Below, in pieces: positions 12,301-24,968 of a stretch of 64,000 bases of DNA. The notes beneath the pieces were generated by a model. That model was not told the origin of the DNA and searched no databases. It worked only from the letters and a program-made list of their open reading frames with translations. Every line of letters starts with the position of its first letter. Position 1 is the stretch's first letter. Location: NCBI RefSeq assembly GCF_040581485.1, contig NC_090129.1:23132764-23196763 (forward strand), written 5' to 3'. The position numbers and the translations under genes were made by a program. This DNA is from Linepithema humile. Taxonomy: Eukaryota; Arthropoda; Insecta; Hymenoptera; Formicidae.

Positions 12301-14771
12301 TTCGAGCGGATATCGATTGGGTGGCCCTGCCGTAGCCCTCCAACCGTAGTGCGCAGTATACTTTTGATGCATACGCCCGCGGTCGTGTTTATGTTAATGT
12401 AATTTTGTGTGGCGGCGACGGTGCTGAAATAACGACTAAGCCCCGGCAGATAAATCGTTTCTGCATACGCATGTGATATGCATGTTTCCCGCCGTTGCGT
12501 AACAGAGCAGCGGAACAATTTCGCCCGCACGGCAATTGAATCGCGCCGCTCAGTTTCGAGACGATCCAGAAGATGTGCAGAAAAACCATGCACGATGTTT
12601 TGTGTATCGCATTTTCTCCCAATTGCTATTATAATAGAGATTAAACTTTAAAATAAATATTAATTTCCTTGAGTATTAAAAAAATTTTGGAAGGTAATAA
12701 TTATTAAGAAAAATTAATGGCAAAATATGATTAAAGACATAATGATAATTGCTTGATGCATAAACTAAGAAAAAATAGTTTCAACAAATGATCAAAAATT
12801 TTAATTTAATTTTTTATCAGTTGTTTGATTTTTAAGCTTGCCGATAATTTATCAATAATTTGCAAAGTAGCAATAATCTTACCAATATCACACAATCGGG
12901 AAAGTTTGTTGAATCGCCACATTTGTGGTATAATCGATATTGTTTAAGCGGACGATATAAATACATCCGCAAAGGAGGAGGAATCAACAATTGGGCTCGC
13001 GGCGCGCACGAGTATTCCTCCGGCATTAGTATCATTAGTCTGTATTGCGGTTGCCGGCTTGTTAAGCTTAGCCAGCGAAAAGCAATCGATGAACGGTTCG
13101 CCCGAGCGGCCGTTTGCTTACTGCTGCTTACACGCAGGAAGATGCAAAGTGGAATACTTTGACGATCGGAGCATTCGCGAAACAAATATCAGCGGAAAAG
13201 ATGCGTGCTTGCGGAATAAAAAAAAATGGTAAATACTTAGTATATCGATTTGCGATGGAATGCAGCTGACCGAAAAATTTGCGTTATTCGGTGATCTAAT
13301 TATCGAACAACCAATAATAATAGCTACCGCAGCGTGGAAGTTACGCAATTTAATATAAAACAATAGAAGGAACGCGATACCGGAAAATGCGCTTTCTCAG
13401 GAACCGATGAAAAACAACGATTTTAGAGATGGCTAAAACAGCGGCTAAGCCCGCGGACAAAACATACGCGGGTTTTGTCCTCCGTGGCGTAAACCAATTT
13501 TACCGTAAGCACACACGTCCCAGAATTGAATCGCGCCGGTTTCTAAAGCTCGTGGGACGGAATATGTTTTGTTGCTGATTTCCTTGCTTACCACTTTGCG
13601 CAGTCCGAAACAGGGCTCGTGCGGATTTTACGTCATAGGAAAAAAGACAAGCGCGTATAATAGGATTGCTTTAAAATCGTAGAAGTGGTAGTGCAAAAAA
13701 AATCTGAAAATCTGCAGTGCGCCGAGAATCCGAAAATTCCGGCATTAACACTCACGCTCACTTTAAGTGAAGCATTTAAGGGGAGTGTAACAAAATATAT
13801 TTGTTTAACGCTATCGAAAAGAAGTCTCTCGACTTGTTTTTGAGCGCGGCTACATATATCTCGCAGCCTCAGGCAAAACACAGTTCATCCATAACAATTC
13901 GTAATAACGTTCGGATAAACCACCGAGAATATCCGCAGAGCGCCGGCAGAACCGCGGCGTTAAAGGCAACCTGCTGGTGTTTTTTTTCCTGTTGCGCGGT
14001 TTGAAAACAGGGTCGTGCTGATTGGCAGTGGTCACCCGGTTTTCCCAGGTCACCCTGGAAAGTTGAACCGGCTAATGGAAATTTGTTCGTTCCGGCGAAC
14101 ACACGTCGCGTCGCATGACATATCGTCTCCTCGTTCCTTCTCTCTCCCTCTCTCGCACCGGTTCATCCCGTTCGCCTTCCTCGAAGTCCCCGGAAGTGCG
14201 CCTTGCGCGTTTTCACCCCTTTGGACCTCCGAGCGACCTTTTCGGACCTCTCCGGCGCGTTTTCCTTTCATCAACGCGTACATCTGCGTTTCATATCGCG
14301 GAAATTCGGTCATTCATCTGCTTGAAGCGCGCCAAAAAGAATCGCAGCAAGGAAAGCAAAACGCAAGTTATTATTTAGCACTAACAAGATTAAGAATGGA
14401 GAAAAATCTACTTTATTCTAAATGGATTCTATCTTCGTAAATTTTTTATTTAATTGCCTAATTACTTTTGTATTTAATATTTAAGTTCAGAAGACTAATA
14501 TTGGTAAATTGGAAATCAAATTTTAGCGAGGAAAAATTAACTTAATAAAAAATAAACTTATTAAAAGGAATTCGTAATCGAGAGAAAACAGGCAACGTTT
14601 GATACATTCTGTACAGCAGTTAATCTACAAAATCCTTTTAGCGCTTTTTCCAACTCCAAGAAACCGTAATATATCCCGTTTAAGTTACCGTGCTCGCAGT
14701 AACGTTTCTGCATTTCAATAAGGCCGCCGAATTATCCTTAGCTTCACACCGCGTGACATTTTATTTTCTCC
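9301..14771. other. Mixed AT-rich DNA with small CpG-rich patches, no gene recognised
   Basis: CpG-rich patches at about 11690-12000 and 14010-14330 carry overlapping opposite-strand frames. The hairpin at 13455 is noted separately. Confidence 0.5.
13455..13480. repeat. Perfect 9-bp hairpin
   Basis: GGACAAAAC (13455-13463) and GTTTTGTCC (13472-13480) are perfect complements around an 8-base loop, ATACGCGG. The function is unknown. Confidence 0.5.

Positions 14772-14802
<31 letters not shown>
14772..14802. repeat. (CT)n microsatellite
   Basis: An almost pure CT run of about 31 bp with one TTT interruption. On the opposite strand it reads as GAGAG, a GAGA-factor-type word. Confidence 0.9.
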
Positions 14803-17305
14803 ATCTATTTATCGTACTCTTCCCTCTTTCGCCCGTCTCATTCTTGCGTCGATTCACGAGCCATTCTTTTTTTCATCAGCTCGCGTACGCTTAAGTCTCA
14901 CATCAACAGCATTCAACCTCATGTATATATGCATTTCGATTACGGAAGATATTCGCCGGGAGAACGCGAGAAAGGGCAGGAAAGCGGGCTGGAAGAAATA
15001 TAGTATACCTGTCAGTAAAAGGACCTCATCAGAAAGTCCTCGTTAGACATGTGCCTACGGCAATTTGCTTGCTGGATGATTAGGTGAAGAGGAAATACCA
15101 TTCATTGTTTCCTCCCTGCCATCTTTTTCCGATTAATGGAGATGGACAGTGAGTGGCTTGAGCAGATTATCGCTGTTCGATCGTACGCTGCGTAAAAAAA
15201 TAATAAAACCAAGCGAGATTGATAGATCACGTCGGGCAAACCGACAAGTTAAACAAATTCGCAACCATTAAACGAATTTTGAAGAATTGTTATTAACTTT
15301 TACTTTACTCAATTGTCATCTATTTCTGACTGCAGAATGTAAATGCAATCACGAGAATAAAAAAATTACGCTACAATCCGGAGAGTTTGAGAACAGTTAA
15401 AAAATTAAAAAAATTTTTATACTTTATAGTTTCAAAATGAAGCAAATAATGGAATAAAAATCATTATAAATCTCGATAAATATTAATTTATATATATTTT
15501 GAACATTGTTAAACGATTATTTGGTCACTTTCAGCCGATTTTCAGTCACAAACGATTCTTAACGATGCTTGAAAATCACGAAGCTATTATGAACATTTCA
15601 CTTTATCTCTATTAAAATCTCCAACTTCGTTTGACGAGAATTGTTTATTGTGCGGTATCTGATCGCGTTGTGAAGTGCTCAAATTTAACGAAGGATTCAG
15701 TGGTGCGTTCGATGTCGCTTCGAAGCGCAACACCATCTCGTTGACAGATTTGATACGCACTCGATACCCGGTGAAATATCGTCAAACGAGCGTATATACC
15801 TGGCGTCTACATCATCGACAGTCAATTTGGGATGACAGAGAGCAGACCGTTAAACGGGCCATCGTGCAAATGCACTTCGGCAGATCGTTCGCGCTGCGAG
15901 GTGTGCAACTCCACTTTTATTTACGCTTCTTCAAGAAAATTCGGAAATCAAGTGAAAAATATCAAGCATTATTATTTCAAATGCTGTGAGATAATTTATT
16001 GTTAATATAAAACAAAAATTTTTTTAGTACGTACGTCATCGAATATTTATACATAAAATATCTAATTATAACAAAATCACTTTAAATATTAATTCTTTCA
16101 AAAATATTTATTACGAACGAATGCCGTATACGTAGTTATATCTTATTTCTTTCTCTCTCACAAAATTCCATTTAATGACAATATATGATACGCTAAAAGA
16201 TTCGAAAATGTTAAAGGTACTTTACTAGCGTTCTGCTAAAAAATTCTGACATGCCGAAAAACTGATTATCCGGACGCAAACAACGCATAGAAAAGCATGG
16301 CGATTAAACTTTATCGAGTCTTGCATGAGCAATTTTCGGGTCGGCGTATACAGGTGCGTCCACGATAAAGGGGTGTCGAGCGGCGACGATGAATGTCATG
16401 CATACGTTACGCCTGTCCCCCGGAGCATATTGCGACCGAAACGTTCCATTAATTGCGTTCGAGTGCGCTTCCAATCTCGCTTGCGAGGATTATTAAACGA
16501 AATTATCTTACATCGGCCGTCGACACCTTGGCGATTCTATTTATGTCGCCTCTTACAGACGCGGACTGTAAGTGCAATCAGGCAAGATAAGGAGAGACGG
16601 ATAACAAATTTATAAATGAGATGAAAAAAGAGATATTTTTTAACATGAATCTTATTATGTCACTTTATCTCGCAGACATATTATTGAAATGCTATTTCAG
16701 CAGATATCGACTTTATGTGCTCAATGTTTCTCGAGATCTTTTTTCAGAGCTTTTTCAGCACATGTCAGGATCAATAAAATAAAACTAAATATTTTTGTAT
16801 ATTAGACGCATGGTATCATCACATATTAAAATTATTAAAAACAGAAAATGCAAACCATCTGAAAAAATAATAGCAAAAACTATATGTAATTAAAAAAGAC
16901 GTGCAATTAAAACAGAAAAACAAATCAAACAGAATTTTTCTGTAATAATTATCTCTTTATATTAATGTATTATTTTTCAAGCAAATACTTACATTGAGTA
17001 AAATGCGAAGAAGTAGATATACATATAGGTATATTCAATATATATCGAATAAATATTGTGCAATTATTTTTGTGATCGTACTAATGAGCGAAAAATAATT
17101 TAACAAAATACGCTTTTATGTCTATTCTCGTAAAATTCTGTTCACTTTCGGGAGTCACGTATATGTGCGAAGCGGCCGTGTAACCGGCCCCGTTAAAGAC
17201 ACAATTATCGTCGCAACGACCTTTTTTCGCCCTCATTCCACCTGGCACGACTGAACCCAATCTCCATTGCAATGCTGCACCCCGACACGCATTCCCGTGA
17301 AACAC
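14803..17305. other. AT-rich DNA, no gene recognised
   Basis: Short frames such as 15675-15989 and 16325-16615 lack similarity that I recognise and lack flanking splice signals. Confidence 0.5.
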
Positions 17306-17375
17306 GTCAAAACAATATAAAGCATGCGCATCGCATTTTCCGCTTGTGATAGCTGCGAACAACGATATTTCCAGG
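17306..17375 (+). repeat. Old direct repeat, copy 1
   Basis: The word AAACAATATAAAGCA and the following TCGC.TTTCCGCT ... TATTTC are shared with 17648-17716. Similarity is imperfect, with many substitutions and a few indels. It may be an old local duplication. Confidence 0.4.
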
Positions 17376-17647
17376 CCGCCGAGTGTGTTTGTCTCATACT
17401 GATGACACGCATCGGCGACAGAGCAGACTAATATCTCAGCGCGTATGTCCGTCAGTTTTGTAAAACAGAAAATCATAAAATTCCAGACATAATCGAAGAG
17501 ATTGATCTAGATATGAATAATAAAATGAATTAAAATATCTTTGACGCCTCGCGTAATTTGCATAAAGTTTGCCGAGCAATCGAGAGATTTTTTTTTACGA
17601 AGCAGCGCTTATCATAGAAATGTAAACGGTGAAATGCACGATATAAA

Positions 17648-17716
17648 CGCGTTGAAACAATATAAAGCACGCATGTCGCGTTTCCGCTATTGTCGGCGCC
17701 GCGACACCGGTATTTC
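17648..17716 (+). repeat. Old direct repeat, copy 2
   Basis: Same orientation as 17306-17375, about 340 bp downstream. The longest exact block is AAACAATATAAAGCA. The copy runs into a CpG-rich patch (17700-18010). Confidence 0.4.
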
Positions 17717-18235
17717 GGCGAGGATGCGACGATCGTGGTGCGGGTCGATGCCCGGGTGTGTGCGTCCCGCGCTCGTGCATGTACGTGTGAACCAATATTG
17801 GCTGCCGAGTGAGGGATGCGGCGCACGCTGCGCGTTCAAACTCTCGACGACTTGGCCGAGAGTCTGCGGGAGAAGAGCAACGGAGACGCGGCGGCAGCCG
17901 TCTCATCTCGCAGAGCGCTCCGCGGCGATCTACTTGTGCTGTTTCCAACGTCTCACGTTGTCCGATAATAGGCTCCGTTCCGACTTTCAGAGAAATGTCT
18001 CTCACCGTCTTTCGCTCGCATCGCTAACCGATGTTAACGTAACGAAATCGAGATTAATTCCGTCAGAGCTGCAACGATTTGTCTCAATTAAAATAAAATT
18101 GCATTTAAACTAATATTATTTTTCTAGTTATCAAAATTATGATTAAATGTTGCGGAAAAGTGAGAAATATCTTTACATAATTCCTGTATGGTTAATTTTA
18201 TACGTACACAAAATTGGTTTTCAATAATTACAGTA

Positions 18236-18304
18236 ATACCTTATAAATATCTTATAATATCTTATAAATAATATCTTGTAAATCTGTAATATCTTATAAA
18301 TAAC
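18236..18304 (+). repeat. AT-rich minisatellite with unit near ATATCTTATAA
   Basis: The words ATATCTTATAA, ATATCTTATAAATA and ATATCTTGTAAAT follow each other four to five times with small length differences. It is an ordinary slippage-derived repeat. Confidence 0.7.
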
Positions 18305-20324
18305 TATATACAAATTAATTGTTTTACATTAATCTTGTTAAACATTATCGCAGCATGATGTTAGCGATATTTGTAAAATATAGCTGAGCATAATCCATAG
18401 CGCTCATAAACAGAGTCATTTGCATATTTCTCTTGAGAATGTAAAAGATATCGACAGGCGGTTTTTTTTAAATGCTAACGGAGTAGTATGGTCTGTCTAC
18501 ATGCTCGGGCGCAAGGGAATGTCTGAAAAATGTGCAACGTGAAGAAGCTAATTAGAGTTTCCTTGTGAAAGACGGCGGCTTAATAAAAGTGCAAACTTTA
18601 GTCACGACGTCGGACGTCGGTCGTTATAATAAATGTTAGGCGCGCGGCGATTCGCCCGAGAAATGTCAGCATGGTAAGCCATTGTCTCACCCCGAACAAA
18701 GCACGGCGACCTTTCGCCTTAGACAGCCTCAGACGGCTTCTGTGACTTTTATCGTTATTACGAAACGCTGCAGAAAACCTAACTTTGACATCATGAAAAT
18801 AAGGCACAGCCGTTTGCGCGAGTCATTGGAGCGTCTTAAAAAATATGTTTCTGTGTTTGTCCTCACGAATGTATGCCGAAGAAGATAGAAAGGTCATTCT
18901 TTCAGGCATGCAATTTTTCTTAATGTTCTTTCTAATATTTCTTCCATTCCTTGTCTCTTTTATATGATATCTTATTCATTTTAATTCGCGGTTTAATCAA
19001 TGTAGCACAGATTTTTGTGATTTCACTCCGTTATGCAATTCTCACGAATATTAACTTACAGCAGGTTTTGCGACGTCCATTTCCAATTTAAATTGCAATT
19101 TTGCACGATCGTATGTCCGCGGTTTTTTTGTTAAAAATCGATGTTGATACGAGAACGGCGCGCAACTCAGGCACTGCATCGTAGAAGTTTCACAGCGCGA
19201 TGAAGATTCCCCCACAGGGGTCCTTCTAGCCGCCTTGGGTATAGTATCATTTATCTGACTGCCAGCTCCGCAAATTTATAGCGCGTAGCGCTACAAACAA
19301 GCATGTTATCTCGATACAAGCGCTTACAACGTATCATTAATCCTTTACGGAAAAGTTATCGTCAACGCGAAGCGGATCTGATCGAGCTCCTGCCTCGCCT
19401 CAATATCTCTGACGCTCAGTTTTATTACGAAATATATTCGCGCGTTGAAATTTATCGGAACCAAACTTCGCTGCGGTACAATTGAGTTAATAATGTTAAC
19501 GAACAACAATATCCGAAACTGCCAAGAGAGAAATGTGTTAGTGAATATTTCACATTATCGCCACAGAATGTTAAACTTATATCGCACGACTGCTAAAACT
19601 TTGATCCGAGCTACTAAATAAATAATTAATGTGCCGCTTGACAAATGCTCTTCGCGCACGGTGGCATAAACAACTGCGACTCGGGATCATTCCACATTCA
19701 ACGCGACGTTCCGTGGAGCTCGCGCGCGGATGAAACAACGTACGAGAAAAATCGGGCGCACGCTCGCCTACATATATTCAGCGCGAGAGCGTCTCTTAAC
19801 GTCTAACTGCGCGTTCAATTTCGTCGTTTGCACATCCTTCAAAAAGTTGAGCCCATAAAAAGCGCAGGTCGGAAGGTGGGGAATAGCGCCGAAGACATTC
19901 CAGAAAGATCCTCGATCCCCTAAGGACGTTTCGCTCACATCGAACGTCCTCTCCCTTTCTCGCTCTCTCTCTTTTCCGTTTCGTCATTCGCGCTCCGAAA
20001 GAGGAGACGTTAGATCCTTTGCCATGCACGTTCTAACACTCTAGTATCCCTCCCCTTCCCTTGCACGATAGTCGTCGATTCCGACTTTGATATAACACCT
20101 ACGCCTTTGTACGTAACTCGGGGATCAGCTTCTTCGTGCGAGCGAGGTGATTTAGGCGCTATCTTGGGAGAAAGTCCGTCGGCCGGGGTGGAGGTGGAAG
20201 CGAAGGGATCGGCGCGATTCGCGAATATCAAATTGAAAAGTCGAATTTCAGGAGAGGGAGGGGGGGAGGGGAGAGGGCGAGAAACGACCGGCAACGACGA
20301 CAAAGTCGGCGGAGGGCGCGGCAG

Positions 20325-20346
20325 GACGACGACGACGACGACGACG
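20325..20346. repeat. (GAC)n trinucleotide microsatellite
   Basis: Seven GAC units followed by GAAGAA in a GC-rich patch. No supported reading frame uses it. Confidence 0.85.
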
Positions 20347-20721
20347 AAGAAGGGTCGAACTTCGGCAATCTCAGTAACTTAAGCCGGAGGCCTCCGCAGT
20401 TTCTTGAAACTCGCCGAGGGTAGTAACAAGCGGGGCGCCTCTCCGGTTGGGTGAACTACCGAGGGTGATTGCTTCCGGGTTCGCGGATAAGTCGGACTCC
20501 GGCTATTTGCCTACGAGTCCCTTTATTCCCTTGGGAACACCGGCGATCATTACCCGGTGGACCACTTTGTCTCGGACACCGTTACATTTCTCTCGGAGGA
20601 TTGTTGAAACAAGCTTTGAGCGCGCGAAAGTGGACGAGATCACATTATAGCCATTTCGAGCAACTTTTATGAATCATTTGTTCTGAATTAAATTAGGGAC
20701 AATTTAATTAAAGCAAATTGT

Positions 20722-20739
20722 CGCGCGCGCGCGCGCGCG
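20722..20739. repeat. (CG)n microsatellite
   Basis: Nine CG units occur between AT-rich flanks. Confidence 0.9.
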
Positions 20740-22313
20740 TGTAATAAAATTATTGGTATAATAATCTCTTGATGAAAGATTATTGGAGAAATACATATCA
20801 TAATGTACGTGCGCAGAGTATAAAGAATAAAATTGGGACGGAGTTTCGAACTGAGACGACGGCATAGCCACGAAAAATTCGATCCCCCGGTCGGAACGGC
20901 CTGAAACCGAGTCCGCAAAGATACGATCGGTGCCGGCGTGCCAGCGCGCGGCGGCGGCGCGTGGAACGATATTAAAATCGATGCCGGCAACAGATGTGCG
21001 AGGATAGCTTTACGGCGTCGGAGCCAATAACGAAAATCATTAAATTAACTTTAACCACCGGCCGCGCCGAGTATTAACGGCGTGCTAATTTTATTATGTA
21101 GCGTTTACATAAAAGTCGCGTGGGTAACCGATCACGCTTCGTTGTCCGGATCGCTCCTGTCTCGGACAAATCATTCGGTCTTTTTCATTTTATTTTCCCG
21201 TTTTATATCCATTGTTTATTATTCTAATTTTAAACTTCCAGTCTATCTAAAGCATAATTTATTCGCTCACTTGGTTTTATTTTGCGATAAACTCGATCGA
21301 TTCTTTGTAATTCTCTATTTTAAAAATTACGCCAACAGAATTTCTCAATTTATATTTGACAGACGTAATGAAATTTCAATTCTGCAGACAATGATAATGC
21401 GCAGTTTTATATCATTCTCTGACTGAACATTTTTTGCTAATTCATATTCCTTCATTCTTATTTATGTCTTCAGAGAAAGCTTTGGCGAAAATTACATTTG
21501 AGAAGACAGCTTTAAATTGTGATGAAAAATCGGAATTATTAAATTACTATATTATATTCACGTATCAATCTATAGTTTGATTACGGAGAGTAGAGATTGG
21601 GGGAACCATCAGCCGCCGTCGGTTTCGCAGTTAAATAAAATTGTGATTTAATTAACGGCGAACATTGAACTTGCTTCGACGGACAGGGCTTGTCGCGGGA
21701 CTAATAATAAAATGCATCTTCTCCGCAGCGCGAGCCGCGCCGTCGCGCGAATTCTTCCTTATCCTCCCCTATCGGCGTCCCGGTATGTTGCAAGTTGGAT
21801 TAAAACTTCGGAAGTTTCTAGGATGGCGCGACGTGACGCCACCGGGAATCAGTACATACACTCGACACGGGAAGGAGCGAGAGGAGAGGACGATGGCTCT
21901 CACGGTGCCGCGCCTTGAGAGCCACGGCAGAGAGCTCAGTTAAGCGTGAAATGAGCATTTCCGAAATAATTAAAAATGATGCGGTAAGCGCTCTGCGCGC
22001 TTCAGCGTTATCGCGCGCGGGATTCATGAAAAATCACTTACGAAGAATTACCGTAACGATCTTCGTTTTCCTCCTCGCGCGTGCACCGTTTTCTAATGAT
22101 GACAAATTTTGTTGAATTTAGAAACTGCGCTTTATCTTCAGTGAGTTTGCTTACCGTTACTTACTTAATATCTTCAAAAGGCTCTTTAGAAGTTACCTTC
22201 ATTACTATAAACGAGAGCTATAACTCTAAGCGGGGCTTGTAACGGTTGTTATTTCGCTGGAATTTTCAATCAGATCAGTTTTGTTGCCGCCCAGGAGACC
22301 ATCGCGCGCTGAA

Positions 22314-22335
22314 CTAACAAACTGATGTTTGTTAG
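22314..22335. repeat. Perfect 9-bp hairpin
   Basis: CTAACAAAC-TGAT-GTTTGTTAG is a perfect inverted repeat with a 4-base loop. The function is unknown. Confidence 0.5.
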
Positions 22336-23404
22336 TCGCTGTCGATATCGAAATCTAATTAATAAAGTAGGTCAATGTTTTATAATCTGACGCGCTTATC
22401 CGGTCACAAGATTTGCACAATTTCGCTGATGGAAGGGAAATGTGAAATGGAATAGATTCTTAAGTAATATCGATAAAATTATGAATAAAATTACGTATTA
22501 ATGAGAAAATTACACTAAAGAATTGATATTTCTTTGAATGTCGGCGGATTCTGCATACTTTTTCACACAGTCTATAATTATTAATTGCGAGAAAACACGG
22601 TTCCCGCTACAAGCTGCACGAATATTTTATTTCTCCACGTATAGCTATTATCGATGACGCTAAATATTCCGCGATTCCCAAGGAATACAGGGACACGGCG
22701 GCCGGGAGCTTTATCGGGCATGTCCCGGATCTAGATTCAGATGATACAACGTAGCAGAATCAACGCGCAGGAATAGGGATTCCGGCGCGAGACCCCTGCA
22801 AGACCGAACACAGGGCACTAGCGGCGGGATGGCAGGGACGCGGAAAACACGGAAGCGTAAACACTGACTTAAATCACCGTGCACGCCTCGAGGGAGGATC
22901 GACGCGCGGTGTGTGTGTCGAAGGATACCCGGTCTCTCCTCTCCCTCCCCCCCGCCCGTCCCGGCGAACGTGGCGGAATGATGAGGTGTCGTGCCCGGAT
23001 AGAGAGAGAGGGCTTTCCGAACCGCTATCCCATCTGATTCCGTAATCCATTCCGGATACCTACGGCGTCCTCCTTACTTCCTACGGCATCCTGCAGCAGC
23101 TCCGGCCACCCACGCCACCTCGTTCTTCCTCTCGTCGCCTTCTTCGTCCTCCCATTGGCATCCCGTCGCGAGGAGACGAGAGAGCGACGAGCGGGGCGAC
23201 GACAGCGCGGGACATCAGTCTCTTGTGTCTTCTCCACGTCCGGGCCCTGCAGATTCCCCGAAGAAATTCCTCGGCTCGATTCGCCCGCGCGCTCACGCGT
23301 CCAATACAAATACTGTCCCCGTTCGACGCGCGCCCATTCTCCTTTCCTCCGGGGAGCGTCGCGCGTCGGTAACGTGGAATCTGCGAAATTCAAATATTCC
23401 ATCG

Positions 23405-23460
23405 AGAGAAAAGGAGAGAGAAAGAGGGAGGGAGAGAGGGAGAAAGAGGAAGAGAGCAAG
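23405..23460. repeat. Purine (GA)-rich tract
   Basis: A nearly uninterrupted run of GAGA, GGGA and GAAA words about 55 bp long, with further purine-rich words to about 23490. It explains the long low-complexity Arg/Glu or Ser/Leu frames on the two strands. Confidence 0.8.
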
Positions 23461-23648
23461 TGAAAGGTCGTGGAAGGGAGAAAGAGTCATTTATTCCGCG
23501 CTTTTGGATGAATCTGCCTCAAGCATCTAAAATAGGTAGTTGCAAACGGTTACAATACTACAAGGGAGATTCAGCAATGCGTAAATTCAAAAGATTTCAA
23601 ACGCGGCGGGAATGTAAAGTAGTTTGTTCCGAACACACAGAACTATCC

Positions 23649-23667
23649 TTTTTTTTTTTTTTTTTTT
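23649..23667 (+). repeat. Poly(T) run, T19
   Basis: A 19-base T homopolymer. There is no adjacent retrotransposon end or target duplication that I can see. Confidence 0.9.
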
Positions 23668-24884
23668 CTTTTCCGGTTGTGAATTAGGTTTAGAACATAA
23701 AATAACTGTAATCCCTCGAGTAACGTTTTATGCCGCAATCCGACTACGAGGTCAAAAGATGCATATCGCGGATATTAAAAGGCGGATTATTCCGGAATGT
23801 GCAGGAGACAGTAATAAAAGAGCATCTAAAGAATTTTCCGTTCTATAGGATGGAATTATGAAGCCATCCGAAGGCGTTCTAACGTCGTGTATGGCAGTTT
23901 GTGCTCGATATATAATTTCCTCATGCTACTTTCTCGTACAAATATGCAGAGCGCATACTTCGAAGAAGTATACGCATAAAATAACCGAGAATACACAAGG
24001 AGTGTGTAAGATGCATCCTTGATGGAGGGAATTTCTGTCAAATAAAAATTAATTTTGCATTAATAAAAGCAAGAACTGTGGAATGTATCGTCTCATATAT
24101 TTGGATTTGAGAGAGCGACGGGAAGGAGAGTATTTGTGATGTATATCAGCGACGCTAATGTCTCTTCCGCGGAATCGTATCGGCGACGCATGAAAATAGA
24201 GGAGATCGAGACGAATGTGTTTCGTGGCGCGCACCGTTTATCGATCATTGTCGTCTCCCGCCTGGTTGAATTTGCGAAGCGCATTTCGCGCCGCGAGCTA
24301 CTTTAATGTCCGCAGCCGGGCTCGCTTCGCGCACTGGCTATTAAGGTAATGTTATTTAAACGCGATAAATTGGTCTGCACGCAATTATAAAGAATAATAC
24401 CGACTGCGGGAAGTAATATACGATACGAAAGGAATGCCGAGCATTTTATAATCCTGCCTCACTAAATTTATCCGCTTAGCTTCCCCGATATTGCTCTGAC
24501 CGATAGGAGAACAAGTATAGTATAAATATAATAGCCGTATAAAGTGAAGAGATAAAAGAGATAAGAAAAGCTATTATAATAATTATTCGATATATGTATT
24601 TCTCTTTAAACTTTGCGATTTGCGTAAGTCAAGCATGAGTCGTGTATAAAATTCTCTGTGATTTCCAGCTTTTCGCGATTGAAATAAAAGTAAAATGAAA
24701 TAAAAACGCATCAATCGCGATATAACGGTTAAAAAAAAAATATTAATTGATTCGAACTATAGACACCGGTGCGATAAAACGAAAATTCCACGCTCTCGAT
24801 GATGCCGGGGCGTTCCCTCGTCGCGAAATAAATCGCTGCAATTTGCAGGACGTCAGTATGGTGACGCAAAATTGCTTTTCTCAC

Positions 24885-24968
24885 CTCCCTGCTCGACGGC
24901 GCGGTAAAAGTTAAGTATCTCATCGGCTTAGTCACCCGGATATATACGCTCGCGCGTCGTCCGTGCAT
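24885..24968 (-). other. Candidate first coding exon (84 bp) on the minus strand
   Basis: Reading the minus strand, an ATG with A at -3 (GCAAGATGC) opens 28 codons (starting MHGRRASVYIRVTK) that end exactly at a donor-like GGGAG|GTGAGA (GT at 24884-24883). The DNA upstream of the ATG (24969-25180) is CpG-rich, as insect promoters can be. No downstream partner exon is identified, and the peptide is not recognised. Confidence 0.18.

Larger units (their letters stand above)
17717..20721. other. CpG-rich patches alternating with AT-rich DNA, no gene recognised
   Basis: The 190-codon frame at 17541-18113 overlaps a 136-codon frame on the other strand and is Arg/Ser/Cys-rich. The GC- and G-rich stretch 19660-20680 includes the GAC repeat and resembles a CpG-rich promoter or first-exon zone, but no defining signal is present. 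Confidence 0.4.
20740..24884. other. No gene recognised; GC-rich zone 22680-23440 with a GA tract
   Basis: Overlapping frames at 23025-23530 on both strands are explained by the purine tract and high CpG. The remainder is AT-rich. Confidence 0.45.

Noticed and set aside
14690..15046. 118-codon forward frame with a Leu/Ser-rich hydrophobic stretch resembling a membrane segment
   Set aside because: The hydrophobic run is the translation of a (CT)n microsatellite.
17541..18113. 190-codon forward frame
   Set aside because: It overlaps a 136-codon minus-strand frame, has no recognisable motif, and sits in a CpG-rich patch where stop codons are rare.
23649..23667. T19 run as a possible reverse-strand retrotransposon tail
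   Set aside because: No retroelement body or target-site duplication is visible next to it.
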